A stretch of 64,000 nucleotides of DNA from Nannobrachium achirus (GCA_963921795.1 OY997653.1:5325104-5389103); one strand, 5' to 3'. Positions 11,423 to 23,612 are shown, counted from the stretch's first letter. Translations and numbers: made by a program. The notes: generated by a model from the sequence alone, not told the origin.

Positions 11423-11957
11423 CAGGGGCGTCACAAGGGGGGGAAAAGTGGGACTGAGTCACTATAGGGCCCAAGGTGGAGAGAGCCTTCATTATGTTAT
11501 ACTTAAGCTATTGAAAAATAGCAGATATACAAGCTCGCAGCGCGGCACCGAGTGCCGCGCTGCGAGCTTGTAGATCTGCTATTTTTGAAAAGTCGTGAAA
11601 ATGTGTGCAAATATATGTATTTTTTTAAGCGAACATTTGTAACTTAAATTTGACTTCTGGGGGGGTCCCTGGAACTAAATATTTCGAGATGGGGGGTCCG
11701 TGGCCAAATATCATTTTGGGGGTCCTTCCTTCACATGAACAAGTTTGAGCACCACGGCACTGACATAGAAACATACAGTAGGTTTTTTTTCCAAGAATTT
11801 CAAGCCTTGTATAGCTGCTATTTTTCAATAGTTAAAGCACACAATAATGCGTTCCCAGACTAAATGGGTTAAACCCTCTCCCCCCATGAAGAACATTCAT
11901 GGGGGGCCCGCAGTGAATCCTTGTACCCAGGGCCCAGAATTTGGTGCGACACCTCTG
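11423..11957 (+). mobile_element. Family B hAT-like element, complete copy
   Basis: Left end CAGGGGCGTCACAAGG, right end GGTGCGACACCTCTG. Flanks CTACCACA and CCCCCACA are a degraded 8-bp duplication. Hairpin at 11512-11588 has a longer GC centre (GCGCGGCACCGAGTGCCGCGC) than in family A. Another hAT-like terminus, 'AAGTTTGAGCACCAC', lies inside. Confidence 0.75.
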
Positions 11958-12084
11958 CCCCCACACAGGCATATAGACTGTAGGCCAAAGTCATCCAGAC
12001 TCGTGCACACTCACCTGCCTCTCACACACGTGATATAAGGTCAATGTTGCTTGTGATTTGAAGACACACGTTGCAGGTTAGACT

Positions 12085-12466
12085 CAGTGGTGCAAAGTAA
12101 CTAACTACATCTACTTTAAGTACCGTACTTAAGTACAATTTTGAGGTATTTGTACTTTACTTCAGTATTTCCAATTTCCAATACTTTTACTTCTACTTCA
12201 CTACATCCCGGATCCAAATATTGTACTTTTACTCCATTACATTTATTTGATATTTATTACATTTGAAAACTTGAAACACTTGAATGCATAATGACTACTT
12301 TCACTTGTGGTACTTTAAGTACATTTTGATAGCAATATACTTTTGCACTTTTACTCAAGTACATTTTGAATTCCAGACGTCTACTTTCTATGTCTAGTAT
12401 TTCTACATTGCAGTATTGATACTTTTACTTAAGTAAAACATTTGAGTACTTTTTTCCCCACCACTG
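12085..12466 (+). mobile_element. Family E Tol2-like hAT MITE
   Basis: Begins CAGTGGTGCAAAGTAAC and ends in CCCCACCACT(G). Between lie the 'ACTTAAGTAC' and 'TGTACTTTACTT' blocks typical of Tol2-type ends. Flanks GTTAGACT and GCTAGACT look like an 8-bp duplication. No hairpin module in this copy. Confidence 0.75.
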
Positions 12467-12509
12467 CTAGACTACATGATAGAGAATGATGCCAGTGCAT
12501 ACACTAGGT

Positions 12510-12942
12510 CAGGGGTCTTCAACGTTTTCAGGCCAAGGACCCCTTAGTTGAGAGAGAGATGAAGCAGGGACCCCCACACAACCTTTTCATAGATTGACAG
12601 CACAATCATAAGTGTATTTTAGATTCATGTCAATTTGTGTTTTCAGATATTTAACCACTTAAACCGTTAATAAACTTGACCTTTCACTCTGTACTTAGTT
12701 TGCTCTTTTTCCCCTCTACACCAAACCTCTTTGCCAAAAATAGCCGATCTAGCAGCGCGAGGCGTTGTGAGCTTGTAGATCTGCTATTTTTGGCTAAAGT
12801 TCTCAGCATAAGGACACTAAGGTTCAAGTGGTTAATATAAAAAAGGGGAAAAAGGTTTCCATCAACTCAAAGATTTGGAGGACCCCCTGTGGTAACTCTG
12901 AGGACCCCCTAGGGGTCCTGGACCCCCTGTTGAAGACCCCTT
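12510..12942 (+). mobile_element. Family C element, copy 2
   Basis: Starts CAGGGGTCTTCAACG; the right end reads TTGAAGACCCCTT with its last base changed. Perfect duplication CACTAGGT (12502-12509 and 12943-12950). Hairpin at about 12736-12792, with part of the left inner arm deleted. Confidence 0.8.
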
Positions 12943-13239
12943 CACTAGGTTAATTAAAGAAAGCCCAATAAGCTGGTTTCCAAGGCTACTGAGGTGCAAG
13001 CCCAAAATGGCTATCTACTAATGCCATCAAGATAGTAAATGAGAACTGGTCGTCTCATATCCTGCACTCATAAACAGATAGATCTTTATCAGCATACATA
13101 TTGATCAACAGACAGTGCATGGTGGAAAGTAACTCAAATATAGGCCCACATCCAGTGGGCCTGCTTGATATTTTGAGGCACTTAGCCTACTTTGCTTGAG
13201 TTGGTCTTTGCATGTTTTAGTTATAGGCCACATAACTCT

Positions 13240-13643
13240 GTGGACCCCTAGGGGGTCCTCAGAGTTACTACAGGGGGTCCTCCAAATCTTTGTGATAGGA
13301 TCATTCTTTTAAATTAACAACTTGAACCCTCGCATCCCTATTCTGAGGAGAACTTTATTCAAAAATAGCAGATCTACAAGCTGAGAGCTTGTAGATCGTC
13401 TATTTTCGGCAAATAGGTTTGGTGTAGAGGTAAAAAAAGAGCAGACCAAGTACAGAGTGAATGCTCAAGTTGACTAAAAACACAAATCCAACAAAGGCTG
13501 ATGACAGTGCTGTCAAACAAGTCTATCTGTGAAATCGAGGAAAATCTGCATCACGCATTTATACAATATGTAGAGGGGGTCCCTGCTTCATATCTCTCTC
13601 AGCTAAGGGGTCCTTCTTGGCCTGAAAACGTTGAAGACCCCTG
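13240..13643 (-). mobile_element. Family C element, copy 3
   Basis: Reverse orientation: 'CTAGGGGGTCCTCAGAG' on the left and AACGTTGAAGACCCCTG on the right. The hairpin at about 13358-13410 has lost its GC centre. The left tip is eroded, so no target duplication could be read. Confidence 0.65.
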
Positions 13644-13935
13644 ATGTAAACTATAATGTTTTACTTCCGCGTATGAAGGACAAATGCGTTGCATGATATC
13701 CTCTCAATACATTCGGACCATAATTCTACACCTCAGTGGCAAATAGCCTACTGTACATTTTACTTCATTACAATTATTGGAAGATTTAGTCAAAGTTAGA
13801 ATGTGGATTTAGATTATTACATAGCATCAATTAAGCCTTAATTTATACTTATTCGATACAAAAATAAATAAGGCAAGACAAGCTCACGACCTATCATGTG
13901 TTGTGAGCTTGTAGATTTGATATTTTCGTAAATAC

Positions 13936-14016
13936 TCGCACACACAAACGCACGCGCACACACACACACGCACACATGCACGCACGCACGCACACACGCA
14001 CATACACGCACACACG

Positions 14017-14051
<35 letters not shown>
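13936..14051. repeat. CA/CG-interspersed microsatellite
   Basis: CA units mixed with GCAC units. Immediately to the left (about 13895-13930) is a single arm of the shared hairpin, TTGTGAGCTTGTAGATTTG. Confidence 0.9.
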
Positions 14052-14052
<1 letters not shown>

Positions 14053-14685
14053 GTAAACAGGACAGATTGAAGCCTCTTTACTGACCTGGTCTGTCTCTTC
14101 AAACAATCGTGCACGCAAAAGAAAGTCGTAGTAGTAGGCTAGCGTTTTCAAACAAACCTGCATGTTGGACACGTGACTCGTGAGGCTTGCATCCTGTTTT
14201 CAATAATGTTTTTATTCCTCCTGTAGAAAATGTACATCATAATAATAACAATATGATACAAAATAGAAAATGATCCACAGTAGCCTACTGACCAATACAA
14301 ACTGTTCAACACACAACAGGCCTACGCAATAAATACTGCTTTGGCATCTCAAATACATGGAATAAAGTGCAAAAATGACTATACATTCTCAGTTTTTTTC
14401 CCACCCCATCCCCATTTCCTTTTTACAAAGTTGTTGTTCACAGCATTTGAAAAACGCGTCTTAAGGTTTTGTTGAGACACGATAAAGTGCAGAGTGCGTG
14501 AGATGTAGCCTTATAGGCTATAGGCCTACTTTTTCTTTTTGTCACACACAAGGACGTGCTGGACATTGGGAAAAGAGGGACAACTCCCGAACGGCCGGTT
14601 CATTCCCGGCCGGTCCAGGCCGGCCATTAGGAAAAAAATAATAATAAAATGTGGCCTTCGTTCCATTTTGGGGGCTGGGCTGCCA

Positions 14686-14898
14686 CGTCGGGCAGAAACC
14701 TCGTATCTCCAAGTTTCAAATTTGTAATTTTTTTTCGCAAAGCAAAGCCCTGCTTCATCATACAAGGCTGTCGCACAAAAGTAGTGAAAACAGCAGATCT
14801 ACAAGCGTTGTGTGCTTGTAGATCGGCTGTTTTCACTAGTTTAAATCATTTTTAAAATGGTTTTGGACATACAAGGTTTCCACCCGACAATGACGAAA
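14686..14898. mobile_element. Family D palindromic element, copy 1
   Basis: Left CGTCGGGCAGAAACCTCG, right CCACCCGACAATGACGA. Hairpin AGTGAAAACAGCAGATC...GATCGGCTGTTTTCACT at 14785-14838. The right half carries the 'GGTTTTGGACATACAAGG' block used by other D copies. Confidence 0.65.
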
Positions 14899-15165
14899 TA
14901 TAACTCATGTAATTGGTCCACTGGCTTGTCACTTGTCATGATCTGAAATGGCAAATCTTTGAGTAGCAGCAGCGCTATAGAGAGAGATCTCTCTCTATAG
15001 CGCGCAATGAGGGCCTCTCCAACTCTTTTTCCCGGGCTGAATCAGGGGCCCAGCATGTCCCTGGTCACACAACATCCCCATGTGTTGGTAAAGCACTGTC
15101 ATTGTCCACTGTAAGCAGATTGTCGATGGTAAAACCACTATACTGCATTTTCTTCTGTTTCAAGA

Positions 15166-15240
15166 CACACACAGACACACACACGCACACGTGCACGCAC
15201 ACACACACACGCACGCACGCACACACACACACACTCAAGC
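15166..15240. repeat. CA/CG microsatellite
   Basis: Imperfect CA repeats with CG interruptions, directly upstream of a Tol2-like element. Confidence 0.9.
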
Positions 15241-15253
15241 ACACGCATGCACA

Positions 15254-15750
15254 CAGTGGTAGAAAGTAACTAAGTACATTTACGTAAGTACTGTACTCAA
15301 GTACACTTTTGAGTTATTTGTACTTTACTTGAATATTTCCAATTTCCAGTATACGTTTAGCCTACTTTTACGCCACTACATTTATTTGAAAAACTTGAGT
15401 TACTTGTTACTTTGTAGATTTAGATCATTAGGATTACAAAAGGTACATGAACCACTTCAGCCCTACTAACTTTTACTTACTTGAAAAGAGCCGATCTACA
15501 AGCTCACAATCTTGTTGATCTGCTATTTTCAAAAGATTTGTAGGCTGTACATTCGTAACGGGAGTGGGACATTCATAATGAGTAGGCCCTACTTTTACTT
15601 TTGGTACTTTAAGTACATCTTGATGCCAATACTTTTCTACTATTACTCAAGTAAATATTGAATTTGGGACTTTTACTTGTAACAGAGTATTTCTAATATA
15701 CTTTTATTTATAAGTAGCCTAATTTTTTTTTTGTCCTTTTCCCACCACTG
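15254..15750 (+). mobile_element. Family E Tol2-like element downstream of gpr6
   Basis: Starts CAGTGGTAGAAAGTAAC and ends TTCCCACCACTG. Hairpin at about 15485-15535, with most of one arm lost. It begins about 65 bp past the gpr6 stop codon. Read on the minus strand it supplies AATAAA at 15708-15703, so it could donate the gpr6 polyadenylation signal. Confidence 0.75.
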
Positions 15751-15758
15751 CCCATACA

Positions 15759-15810
15759 CTCACACACTCACACACACACACACTCACGCACGCATGCACG
15801 CATGCACGCG
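15759..15810. repeat. CA/GCAT microsatellite in gpr6 3' flank
   Basis: CACACTCACACAC followed by GCACGCATGC repeats, between the gpr6 stop codon and the Tol2-like element. Confidence 0.85.
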
Positions 15811-15814
15811 CATT

Positions 15815-16909
15815 TCACACTTCGCTGGGCGACCGGGAGCGGTAGGCCTGGCCCTTGTTGGGCCGGAAGCAGCCGCAGAAGAGCACGTAGAGCGAGCGCT
15901 GGATCTCCTGGTTGCGGTAGGCGTAGATGATGGGGTTGATCATGGAGTTGTAGGTGGCGGGCAGCAGCGTGGCGTACGTGTAGACGGCGGGCCACTCGCG
16001 CTCGCCCACCAGGCAGTAGACGGCGAACGGCAGCCAGCTGGCGCCGAAGGTCCCCAGCACGATGGCCAGCGTGGACACGCCCTTGCGCGTGGCCACGTAG
16101 TGCGACGTGCTGAAGAAGTGCTGCTGCAGCGCGATCTGGTGCGCGTGGCGGCACACGATCTTGCAGATGCGGAAGTAGAGCGCCAGCATGAGCGCGAAGA
16201 TGGCGAAGAAGGCGGCGGCGAGCAGCGTCACGTTGGCGCGCGTCAGCGGCCGCACGATGGAGCACTCGGCCGCCGCCTCGCCCAGGCAGTTCCAGCCGAG
16301 CACGGGCAGCGCGCCCAGCACGAGCGAGGCGCCCCACGTGGCGGCGAGCATGGCGTGCACCGAGCGCAGCGTCTTCTCGGAGAAGTAGGTGAGCGCGTTG
16401 TACAGCGAGAGGTAGCGGTCCACGGTGATGGCCAGCAGGCTGCTGATGCTCGCCGCGAAGGAGGCCACCAGGAAGCCCACGGTCACCAGGCTGATGGTCT
16501 CCGAGGACGAGGAGACCACGTACTGGAACACGAAGTTGAGGATGAGGCCCACGCCGGCCAGCAGGTCGGCCGTGGCCAGGCTGCCGATCAGCACGAACAT
16601 GGGCGTGCGCAGGCTGGGCGTGTAGAAGATGATGGCCACCACCAGGGCGTTCTCGCAGGCCACCACGGTGCCCGACATGCACAGCATGATGTCCCACGGG
16701 TTGATGGGGAAGTCTCCTCCTCCTCCTCCAAGTCTTGAGGAGGAGGAGAACTCCAGCAGGCCGCCGCTGCCGTTAATAGTGAGCTCCGGGGATTCCGGGC
16801 TCATCATCTCCGTCCAGGCGGGGAGGAGAGCCGCTGCTCCGCCGGCCACTGCCGCCGCGGCTGCTGCTACTGCTGCAGAAGAGTCGTTTACTAGCAGAGT
16901 CTCGTTCAT
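15815..16909 (-). CDS. gpr6: G-protein coupled receptor 6 (GPR6)
   Basis: Class A receptor of the GPR3/GPR6/GPR12 group. Members are known to be constitutively active Gs-coupled plasma-membrane receptors that raise cAMP, mainly in neurons. The start chosen (complement of 16907-16909) gives MNETLLVND and 364 residues, close to human GPR6 (about 362). N-glycosylation sites are N2, N8 and N46. The N-terminus carries an Ala run (about 13-20) and a Gly run (61-65). Seven membrane segments lie at about 75-97, 103-127, 139-163, 185-205, 226-248, 277-300 and 308-331. Visible motifs: DRY at 164-166, SWLPF at 291-295, NPIIY at 325-329, tail cysteines 345/347 (likely palmitoylated), ending RSRSPSEV. 'RTPMFVLIGSLATADLLAG' and 'LVTVGFLVASFAAS' favour GPR6 over GPR3 and GPR12. 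The coding region is a single GC-rich exon in AT-rich surroundings. Confidence 0.93.
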   Translation of the reverse strand: MNETLLVNDSSAAVAAAAAAVAGGAAALLPAWTEMMSPESPELTINGSGGLLEFSSSSRLGGGGGDFPINPWDIMLCMSGTVVACENALVVAIIFYTPSLRTPMFVLIGSLATADLLAGVGLILNFVFQYVVSSSSETISLVTVGFLVASFAASISSLLAITVDRYLSLYNALTYFSEKTLRSVHAMLAATWGASLVLGALPVLGWNCLGEAAAECSIVRPLTRANVTLLAAAFFAIFALMLALYFRICKIVCRHAHQIALQQHFFSTSHYVATRKGVSTLAIVLGTFGASWLPFAVYCLVGEREWPAVYTYATLLPATYNSMINPIIYAYRNQEIQRSLYVLFCGCFRPNKGQAYRSRSPSEV

Positions 16910-16940
16910 GTTCAGCGACGAAGGATCTCCCGTTTCCTGA
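16910..16940 (-). other. Splice acceptor and 5' UTR of gpr6 coding exon
   Basis: On the minus strand, CCTTGCATCTTTACATCAG is followed by GAAACGGGAG: a pyrimidine-rich tract and an AG boundary at 16937, 27 bases before the ATG. It suggests a non-coding upstream exon, as in mammalian GPR6. The upstream exon itself was not identified. Confidence 0.5.
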
Positions 16941-17338
16941 TGTAAAGATGCAAGGAATAGTGGTTTTGTTAATTGTGATTGTATCAGTTTTGTGAATTGG
17001 AAATCAGTCGCCCGGAGGCAGCACATGCAGTATAAGGATATTTACATTGAAAGTTACAGAGAAGTATGAAAAGAATTAAAAAAAAAGAACAGAGTACAGT
17101 AAAGAAAAAGGTACAACAAAGAAAGAGAACGAAGAATATACACATAAAGTGTTATGAAAAACTGTCAAAGCGATCAACGATGTGAAACAGCCAACTTGAG
17201 AAAAAAAAAAAAACTTAACCAACTGTCCTTTGTTCCTATATGCGAACTTCTAAAGTATCCAATCAATCAATTATAAAGCCTATTCTATGAAGACAACCAA
17301 TAGCCTAGGCAACTCCACAAACAATCTATCAAGATTCC

Positions 17339-17582
17339 ACAGAAACCTCGTATCTCCAAGTTTCAAATTTGTACATTATTTTCACAAGTAAAGCCCTAAA
17401 AAGTATAGTGAAAACAGATGATCTAAGCACACAACGCCTCGCGGTGCGAGGCGTTGTGTGCTTGTAGATCGTCTGTTTTTTTTTTGTTTTTTTTTCACTA
17501 TAGTTTAAATCATTTTAAAAAACGGTAAATACAAAACAAACCGTTTTAGACTGATACAAGGTTTCCATCCGATAACGACGAT
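17339..17582. mobile_element. Family D palindromic element, copy 2
   Basis: Runs from AGAAACCTCGTATCTCC to CCATCCGATAACGACGAT. The hairpin (about 17408-17505) has changed GATCTGC/GCCGATC to GATCGTC and TGATCTA, and contains T-rich expansions. It would lie in the gpr6 5' intron. Confidence 0.65.
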
Positions 17583-18228
17583 AAGTGACATCTATTTTAC
17601 TTGTATTAATACCTACAGTATAGGATGAATCACAGCCAGACAGTGTCTGCACAGTCAAGTGAAGTTTAAACAACCGAACGGTTCAGGCAGCATCAGCCAC
17701 AGAAGAAGTTGCGCACCGAGCGCTGTCCGGGGTTCTGAAAATGTTCTTTGCAACAAGCCCGCTGTCTATGGTGCTGAAACTGTCCTCGGTAACAAGCCTG
17801 CCTCCTGCAGTTCCTCCAGTTCCGCATAGCCAGATATATAGGCTATATTAAAGAAATACACCATTCCCGGAATCTGCTAAAGTGTGCGCTACTTATATAA
17901 TTGTCATATTTGAAAAGTCAAGGGTAGCCAGTAGCCTACATTACATACCTCCTGGCGTCGTTTATACAAACGGAGATCGCAGTTTCCACGAAACCTCTCA
18001 GGTCAACTCCACGGTGCCGTTCTGGCTCCCCCACGCATGGGCTGCGCACCCAGGGCAGGGGACGGCGTGGAGCATCGGCTGACGAGGGGGTCCGCGGAGG
18101 AGGAGTAGGAGGAGGAGGGGTGACGGTGGAGAGGAGAGGAGAGGAGTGGAGTGGTATGGACGGTATGGTTAAGGCGCTCGGGAGACGAGTGGAGTGCTAT
18201 AAATCCACAAACCACGTCAGAGCGGAGG
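17583..18228. other. Unassigned gpr6 upstream region
   Basis: About 650 bp of moderately GC-rich sequence ahead of a GA microsatellite. It includes a TATAAAT motif at about 18198 that faces the plus strand and a TGACGTGG CRE-like motif on the minus strand at about 18212. No exon could be defined. Confidence 0.3.
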
Positions 18229-18276
18229 GGGAGAGACTGAGAGAGAGAGAAAGAGAGAGAGATAGAGAGAGAGAGC

Positions 18277-18353
<77 letters not shown>
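18229..18353. repeat. (GA)n microsatellite
   Basis: Almost uninterrupted GA dinucleotides, with GATA and AAAG variants near the left edge. Confidence 0.95.
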
Positions 18354-18355
<2 letters not shown>

Positions 18356-18504
18356 GCTCTATCTGTGTGCCTGTTTATCACATGATGGGAGCCTGGGAAG
18401 AAACGTGTCAGACTCAGACATGCAGGGCTTCTTTCACCTCATATAATAGGTTGGTTGGAATTAATTAAAGTATAGCCGGTCCCCTAGTTGTTAAAGAAAT
18501 CCCT

Positions 18505-19100
<596 letters not shown>

Positions 19101-19127
19101 TTTTGCTTTATATGTATAGCCTACACC

Positions 19128-19400
19128 AAGGTTCTTCAACATGGGGTCCGGAGTTACTCAGAGTTACTGCAGGGGGTCCTCTAAATCTCTGTGTGATATA
19201 AAAAATTAATAAAAAAATAGCCGATCTACGATTTTTCGTCAAAGAGTTTTGGTGTAGAGGTAAAAAAGCAGACTAAGTGCGAAGACTAAGAGTGAAAGGT
19301 CAAGTTTATTAAGTATTGATGGTTCAAGTGGTTAAATATCTGAAAACACAAATTGACGTGAATCCAAAATACACTGAAAGTATAGGCTATGGGATCTATG
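19128..19400 (-). mobile_element. Family C element, degraded
   Basis: Reverse-oriented fragments such as 'TACTGCAGGGGGTCCTC' and 'TTGGTGTAGAGGTAAAAA', with a nearly deleted hairpin (19216-19235). No termini or target duplication. Confidence 0.5.
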
Positions 19401-19593
19401 ATACGGTTGTGGGGAAAGGGTTGTGACTGACTTCTATGTAACCATTATACTATACAGGCAGCTTGTTCAGCCTGCCATTAAGCTAGAAAGCATCTTCAGC
19501 CTCACAGAAACCCTGTCCAATCACCTACAGTCCACAGATTAGGAGCTGGCATCTGCCAGTGATCTGGTCTGTTCAGTTATGAATACCCTAAGC

Positions 19594-20048
19594 CAGTGTT
19601 TCTCAATCTTTTTTGGCTTGAGTACCCCCTTTCCCAGATTTTTGAATCCAAGTACCCCCTTTACCCGACAAAAAATGTTTTCCGTATAAAACTGCAATTA
19701 AAACCATAAAACCATCACATATAAGAAAGGGAGTGAGAGTTTCAAACGGTGCCTCCTGAACAGATTTATTTTCAACACTGTGGCCATAACATTTCAGTCC
19801 AGTTTTCATGTCAATAACTTACATTCAAACATCATTCAAAGTCAAACACATCCCAGTTGCCTGGTACCATAATTTGGGTTAGCAACTATCAGGCTCACAA
19901 CACGTTTCTCCAAGTGTCATCGTTAAACATAACAGTGATTTATAGGCCTACTTCTATTTTTCTCTTTTGGGGGCAATTTCTCGAGTACCCCCTGCAGTAC
20001 CTCCGCGTACCCCTAGGGATACACGTAACCCCCGTTTGAGAAACGCTG
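19594..20048. mobile_element. Family T hAT-like element
   Basis: Ends CAGTGTTTCTCAATC and TTTGAGAAACGCTG. Perfect 8-bp duplication CCCTAAGC (19586-19593 and 20049-20056). The interior has 'GAGTACCCCCTTT' near both ends. Does not contain the shared hairpin. Confidence 0.85.
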
Positions 20049-20339
20049 CCCTAAGCCTAAGCGAGAGAATCTTGTTGTCGTATATTATTCATTCATGTTT
20101 CTTGCACAAGAAATCATTATCCCCCTGCTCTAAAAAAGCCAGCTCCCCTACAGGCTTTGTAAACATGTAATGGTTAGTATTTTGAAGTCTATTCTGTCCT
20201 TGACCGGGAGTCCAGTGGAGGTCACGGAGGACTGGTTGTGATGATGATGTGGTCCCTGGATGGGGTTCTGGTGAGCAGGCGGGCGGCAGGGAGCACCTTG
20301 ACCCTCCAAACTCTGCATTCACTCTCAATCAATGGCCTT

Positions 20340-20352
20340 TTATGTGTGTGTA

Positions 20353-20399
<47 letters not shown>

Positions 20400-20552
20400 G
20401 TGTGGGTGAGTGAGAGAGAGAGAGAGAGGGAGAGAGAGCAATGAGTGTGTGCGCCAGAGTGAGATAAAGAGAGAGAGAGAATGCCAAGGACAGCTTTAAG
20501 TCTAGTAGAAGGCAGTCTTACAGAAAGCTTGTGCAAATATCATTCCTGCTTG

Positions 20553-20643
<91 letters not shown>

Positions 20644-20660
20644 CGTGTGTGTGTGTGTGT
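20340..20660. repeat. Two GT tracts with an intervening GA tract
   Basis: GT repeats at about 20340-20402 and 20555-20660, with GA-rich sequence at 20408-20480 between them. Confidence 0.9.
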
Positions 20661-20666
20661 TGCATA

Positions 20667-20911
20667 TCGTCGTTGTCGCGTGAAAACCTTGTATACGTCC
20701 AAAACCGTTCGTTTTTAATTTTTCATCTTAAAAATGATTTAAACTAGTGAAAACAGCCGATCTAAAAGCACACAACGCCTCGCACCGCGAGGCGTTGTGT
20801 GCTTGTAGATCTGCTCGTGCGACGGCCTTGTACGATGAAGCAGGGCTTTACTTTGAGAAAGAACGTACACATTTGAAACTTGGAGATACAAGGTTTTCAC
20901 CCGACAAAGAC
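20667..20911. mobile_element. Family D palindromic element, copy 3
   Basis: Complete copy with ATCGTCGTTGTCGCGTG at the left and CACCCGACAAAGACGAT at the right. Hairpin ACTAGTGAAAACAGCCGATC at 20744-20815. The left half has the 'GTCCAAAACCGTTCG' block and the right half the 'GAAACTTGGAGATAC' block, so the halves differ outside tips and core. Confidence 0.7.
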
Positions 20912-21036
20912 GATATATTCTCTGCTGGCCTGGCCTGCATGAACTGGTTTGGTGTGGATTGATCTGTGTGTTAGTGTTAGTACTCCTCCTCTGCATGCCA
21001 TTCCCAATCTATGGTCTCTCAGAAGCACATGTCAGC

Positions 21037-21602
21037 TAGGGGTGTAACGATACATTTTAATAGCGATTCGATACATATCACGATACATGGTTGACGATAC
21101 GATACATGGACGATATTGGTTCATTCATGGCGATACGATACGATTCGATTCAATGATTTAAAATCGATATAGTAACTATTTAGCAAAGACATTAAATCTG
21201 TGTAAAAGGTGTTGCTAGTGCAGGTTTTTAAGGCAAACATGTATTATTATGGATATAAATAAGTAAACCCAGCGATCTGCCAAATATATGGATGGACATT
21301 GTATATTGACAAACCTGCACCTTGACATGAACCCAGAGATTGCACACATTTATCGATAGACCAGTGTAGCTATATAGAAAGTAATTAATAATTAAACCCA
21401 TCCTTTTAATTTTTTCTTCTTAAAAATGCTAAATACAATGCAAGTAGGTAGTATCGATACAATCGATTCTTTGCACTGTCGATTCGATACAATACAAAAT
21501 AAAACGATACGATTCGATTTTAGCTGTTTTCATTTCGATATACTTCGATTTTTTAAGTTAAAAACGATATTTCGATACAGTTACTATATCGTTACACCCC
21601 TA
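21037..21602. mobile_element. Family H hAT-like element, copy 1
   Basis: Ends TAGGGGTGTAACGATAC and ATCGTTACACCCCTA. Perfect 8-bp duplication ATGTCAGC (21029-21036 and 21603-21610). Arms are rich in CGATACGATTCGATT motifs. Non-coding. Confidence 0.85.
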
Positions 21603-21746
21603 ATGTCAGCAGATGCCAAGTTATAAGCATTCAATACACCAGGTAAATGATGTTCCCCTGGGTGCAAACACCATGCCGTAATACCCACAGGATGCACTGT
21701 ACTGGCATTTGGACCGTAACAAGGACATTAAGGACCTTAGACCATG

Positions 21747-22216
21747 CAGGGGTCTTCAACAGGGGGTCCGGGACCGCTAGGGGGTCCTCAGAGTTACTAC
21801 AGGGGGTCATCCAAATCTTTGTGTGATAGGATAATTATTTTAAAATTAACAACTTTGAACCCTCACATCCCAATTCTGAGGAGAACTCTAGACAAAAATA
21901 GCCGATCTACAAGCTCTCAACGCCTCGCAATGCGAGGCGTTGAGATCGGCTATTTTTGGCAAATAGGTTTGGTGCGGAGGTTAAAAAAAAGAGCAGACCC
22001 GGCAAGTACAGAGTGAAAGGTCAAGTTTTAGTAAGTAATGATGATTTAAGTGGTTAAAACGAATGTAACAGACTGATGACAGTGCTGTCAAACAAGTTTA
22101 TGAATCTATCAATGAAATCAATGAAAATCTGTATCACACATTTATACAATATGTAGAGGGGGTCCCTGCTTTATGTCTCTCTCAGCTAAGGGGTCCTTGG
22201 CCTGAAAACGTTGAAG
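21747..22216 (-). mobile_element. Family C element, copy 5
   Basis: Left CAGGGGTCTTCAACAGG, right GGCCTGAAAACGTTGAAG. Hairpin at about 21893-21958 with a well-preserved GC centre. The right tip is eroded after GAAG. Confidence 0.65.
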
Positions 22217-22239
22217 TGTTAGGGTAGTCTTTGTTTTAT

Positions 22240-23330
22240 GACCCAGTAAACACTAGCCGTCATTTAGCCCAATGGTTATGTTTAGCCCTCATTTGAACCG
22301 TCTATCGTCAGTCTGTCTATAGACCGATTGTAGCTGATTACATTTAATCCATTATTCCATACTTGTTGATTAAAAAAACAGCTTTAATATCCACACCTGG
22401 TTTTCAAATATTGGACTAAAGTAATTTTAAGAGCCAATTTCACTATATAGTCTAGTTGAGTTGTAGCCGTCATCTGAACGCTTCCATTTAACGATAGATC
22501 ACCGTCTAGGACAAACGTGTGTTAGACCATCTTTTTTTTTATATACATTTTTATCAAGTTGTTCATTATCAGATGCTAACAGTATCTCATCCCGGTTCTA
22601 CCTTAATAGTTGTAGTTTAATTGCATCCACTGAGCATTGCACATCTTTTAGGCGTTTAAAAGACGTGCTGTGCAATACCTTTGAAAAATTCTAAAAGTGT
22701 CATAAATAATGGCATAATGCCGTGGTACTGCTCATGACAGCATATACTATTACTTCTCTGAGTTACATATTTAATTCTGACACCAACAGACAAACACACA
22801 AGACTGCAGCCACATCCCCACCCCCAGCATATGATAATGATTAAATAAAATCGTTTTATAGCTATCCATCAATATAAAGTTAGTTTGTGTTGTCAAACAA
22901 AATGCACCGACGTAAAACGAACAGCGGGAGGCGATAACTACTAATAGCTGCTGGACACATGGAATTTACAACGTGTTGCCGTGGTGTAGCGGTAGCGCGC
23001 AGGTCTCATTGTCTGAAGGTCCCGAGTTCGAACCCCGTCGACTCCCTGTGTCAAATAATAACAGTGCAAGAATCCATTACAAATACGATCAGCTGCGGTG
23101 GTTCAGGTAGCATACGGCTCTCAGAACCAAGGAATAGTGATTTTAAACCCTGCTGGCTACCATCATTTTCACTACATTTTCACTACTTTCGGCGGCCGCT
23201 AGGGGCCGCTAAAGGCGTTTAAATGACGGTGATGTATAGCCGGTGAAAAAACTTTAAAATTTAAACTCGTCACAGACCGGATCTAGCTATACGTCCGGTT
23301 AGGGCGAAGACGTCATTTGAACGTGTTTTA
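22240..23330. other. Unidentified repeat-like region
   Basis: 'GCCGTCATTTAG', 'GCCGTCATCTGAACG' and 'GACGTCATTTGAACGTG' recur near both ends of this stretch, suggesting an old element of about 1.1 kb with related termini. A tRNA-like segment lies inside. No coding frame. Confidence 0.3.
22975..23045 (+). tRNA. tRNA-like sequence (pseudo-tRNA or SINE head)
   Basis: A canonical pol III A box TGGTGTAGCGG (22982-22992) and B box GAGTTCGAACCCC (about 23024) are correctly spaced, and the D stem pairs with wobbles. The acceptor ends do not pair, the anticodon loop is one base short and the T stem has two mismatches. It is therefore a pseudogene or SINE head rather than a working tRNA. Confidence 0.4.
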
Positions 23331-23612
23331 ACCACCAAATTGCTTAGTGGGGACCCAAAAGCAGAACTCAAGAACCAGAAATTATAAGTTGAACTTCTTT
23401 AATTCAAATGTTTGCTCAAAACTCAAAAGCACTGTAGTACAAAAATCAAAAGTCAAGTTTGGACTGGCGTGGCTGTATGATAGACTGGTCTGGCGGACAG
23501 GCAGACACAATGACCTCGGGAGAACTTCAGCGGCAGAAAATATGGCCGTTACATGTTGAAAAATCTCTCAAACTAACAGGCATCACAGAATCCAGTGGCT
23601 GTCAGTACACAG

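Noticed and set aside
15731..16738. 335-codon plus-strand frame and 309-codon minus-strand frame overlapping gpr6
   Set aside because: Both are shadows of the GC-rich gpr6 exon: Arg/Ala/His/Gly-rich with no family resemblance, while the receptor frame has all seven membrane segments and signature motifs.
15815..17026. 403-codon version of gpr6 starting MCCLRATDF
   Set aside because: The extra 39 residues cross a good splice acceptor at 16937 and have no counterpart in the family; MNETLLVND gives the expected length.
18190..18215. TATA box as the gpr6 promoter
   Set aside because: TATAAAT reads on the plus strand, away from gpr6, and no matching first exon was found; kept only as a remark.
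22975..23045. Functional tRNA gene
   Set aside because: Acceptor ends do not pair and the anticodon arm is irregular, so it is listed only as tRNA-like.
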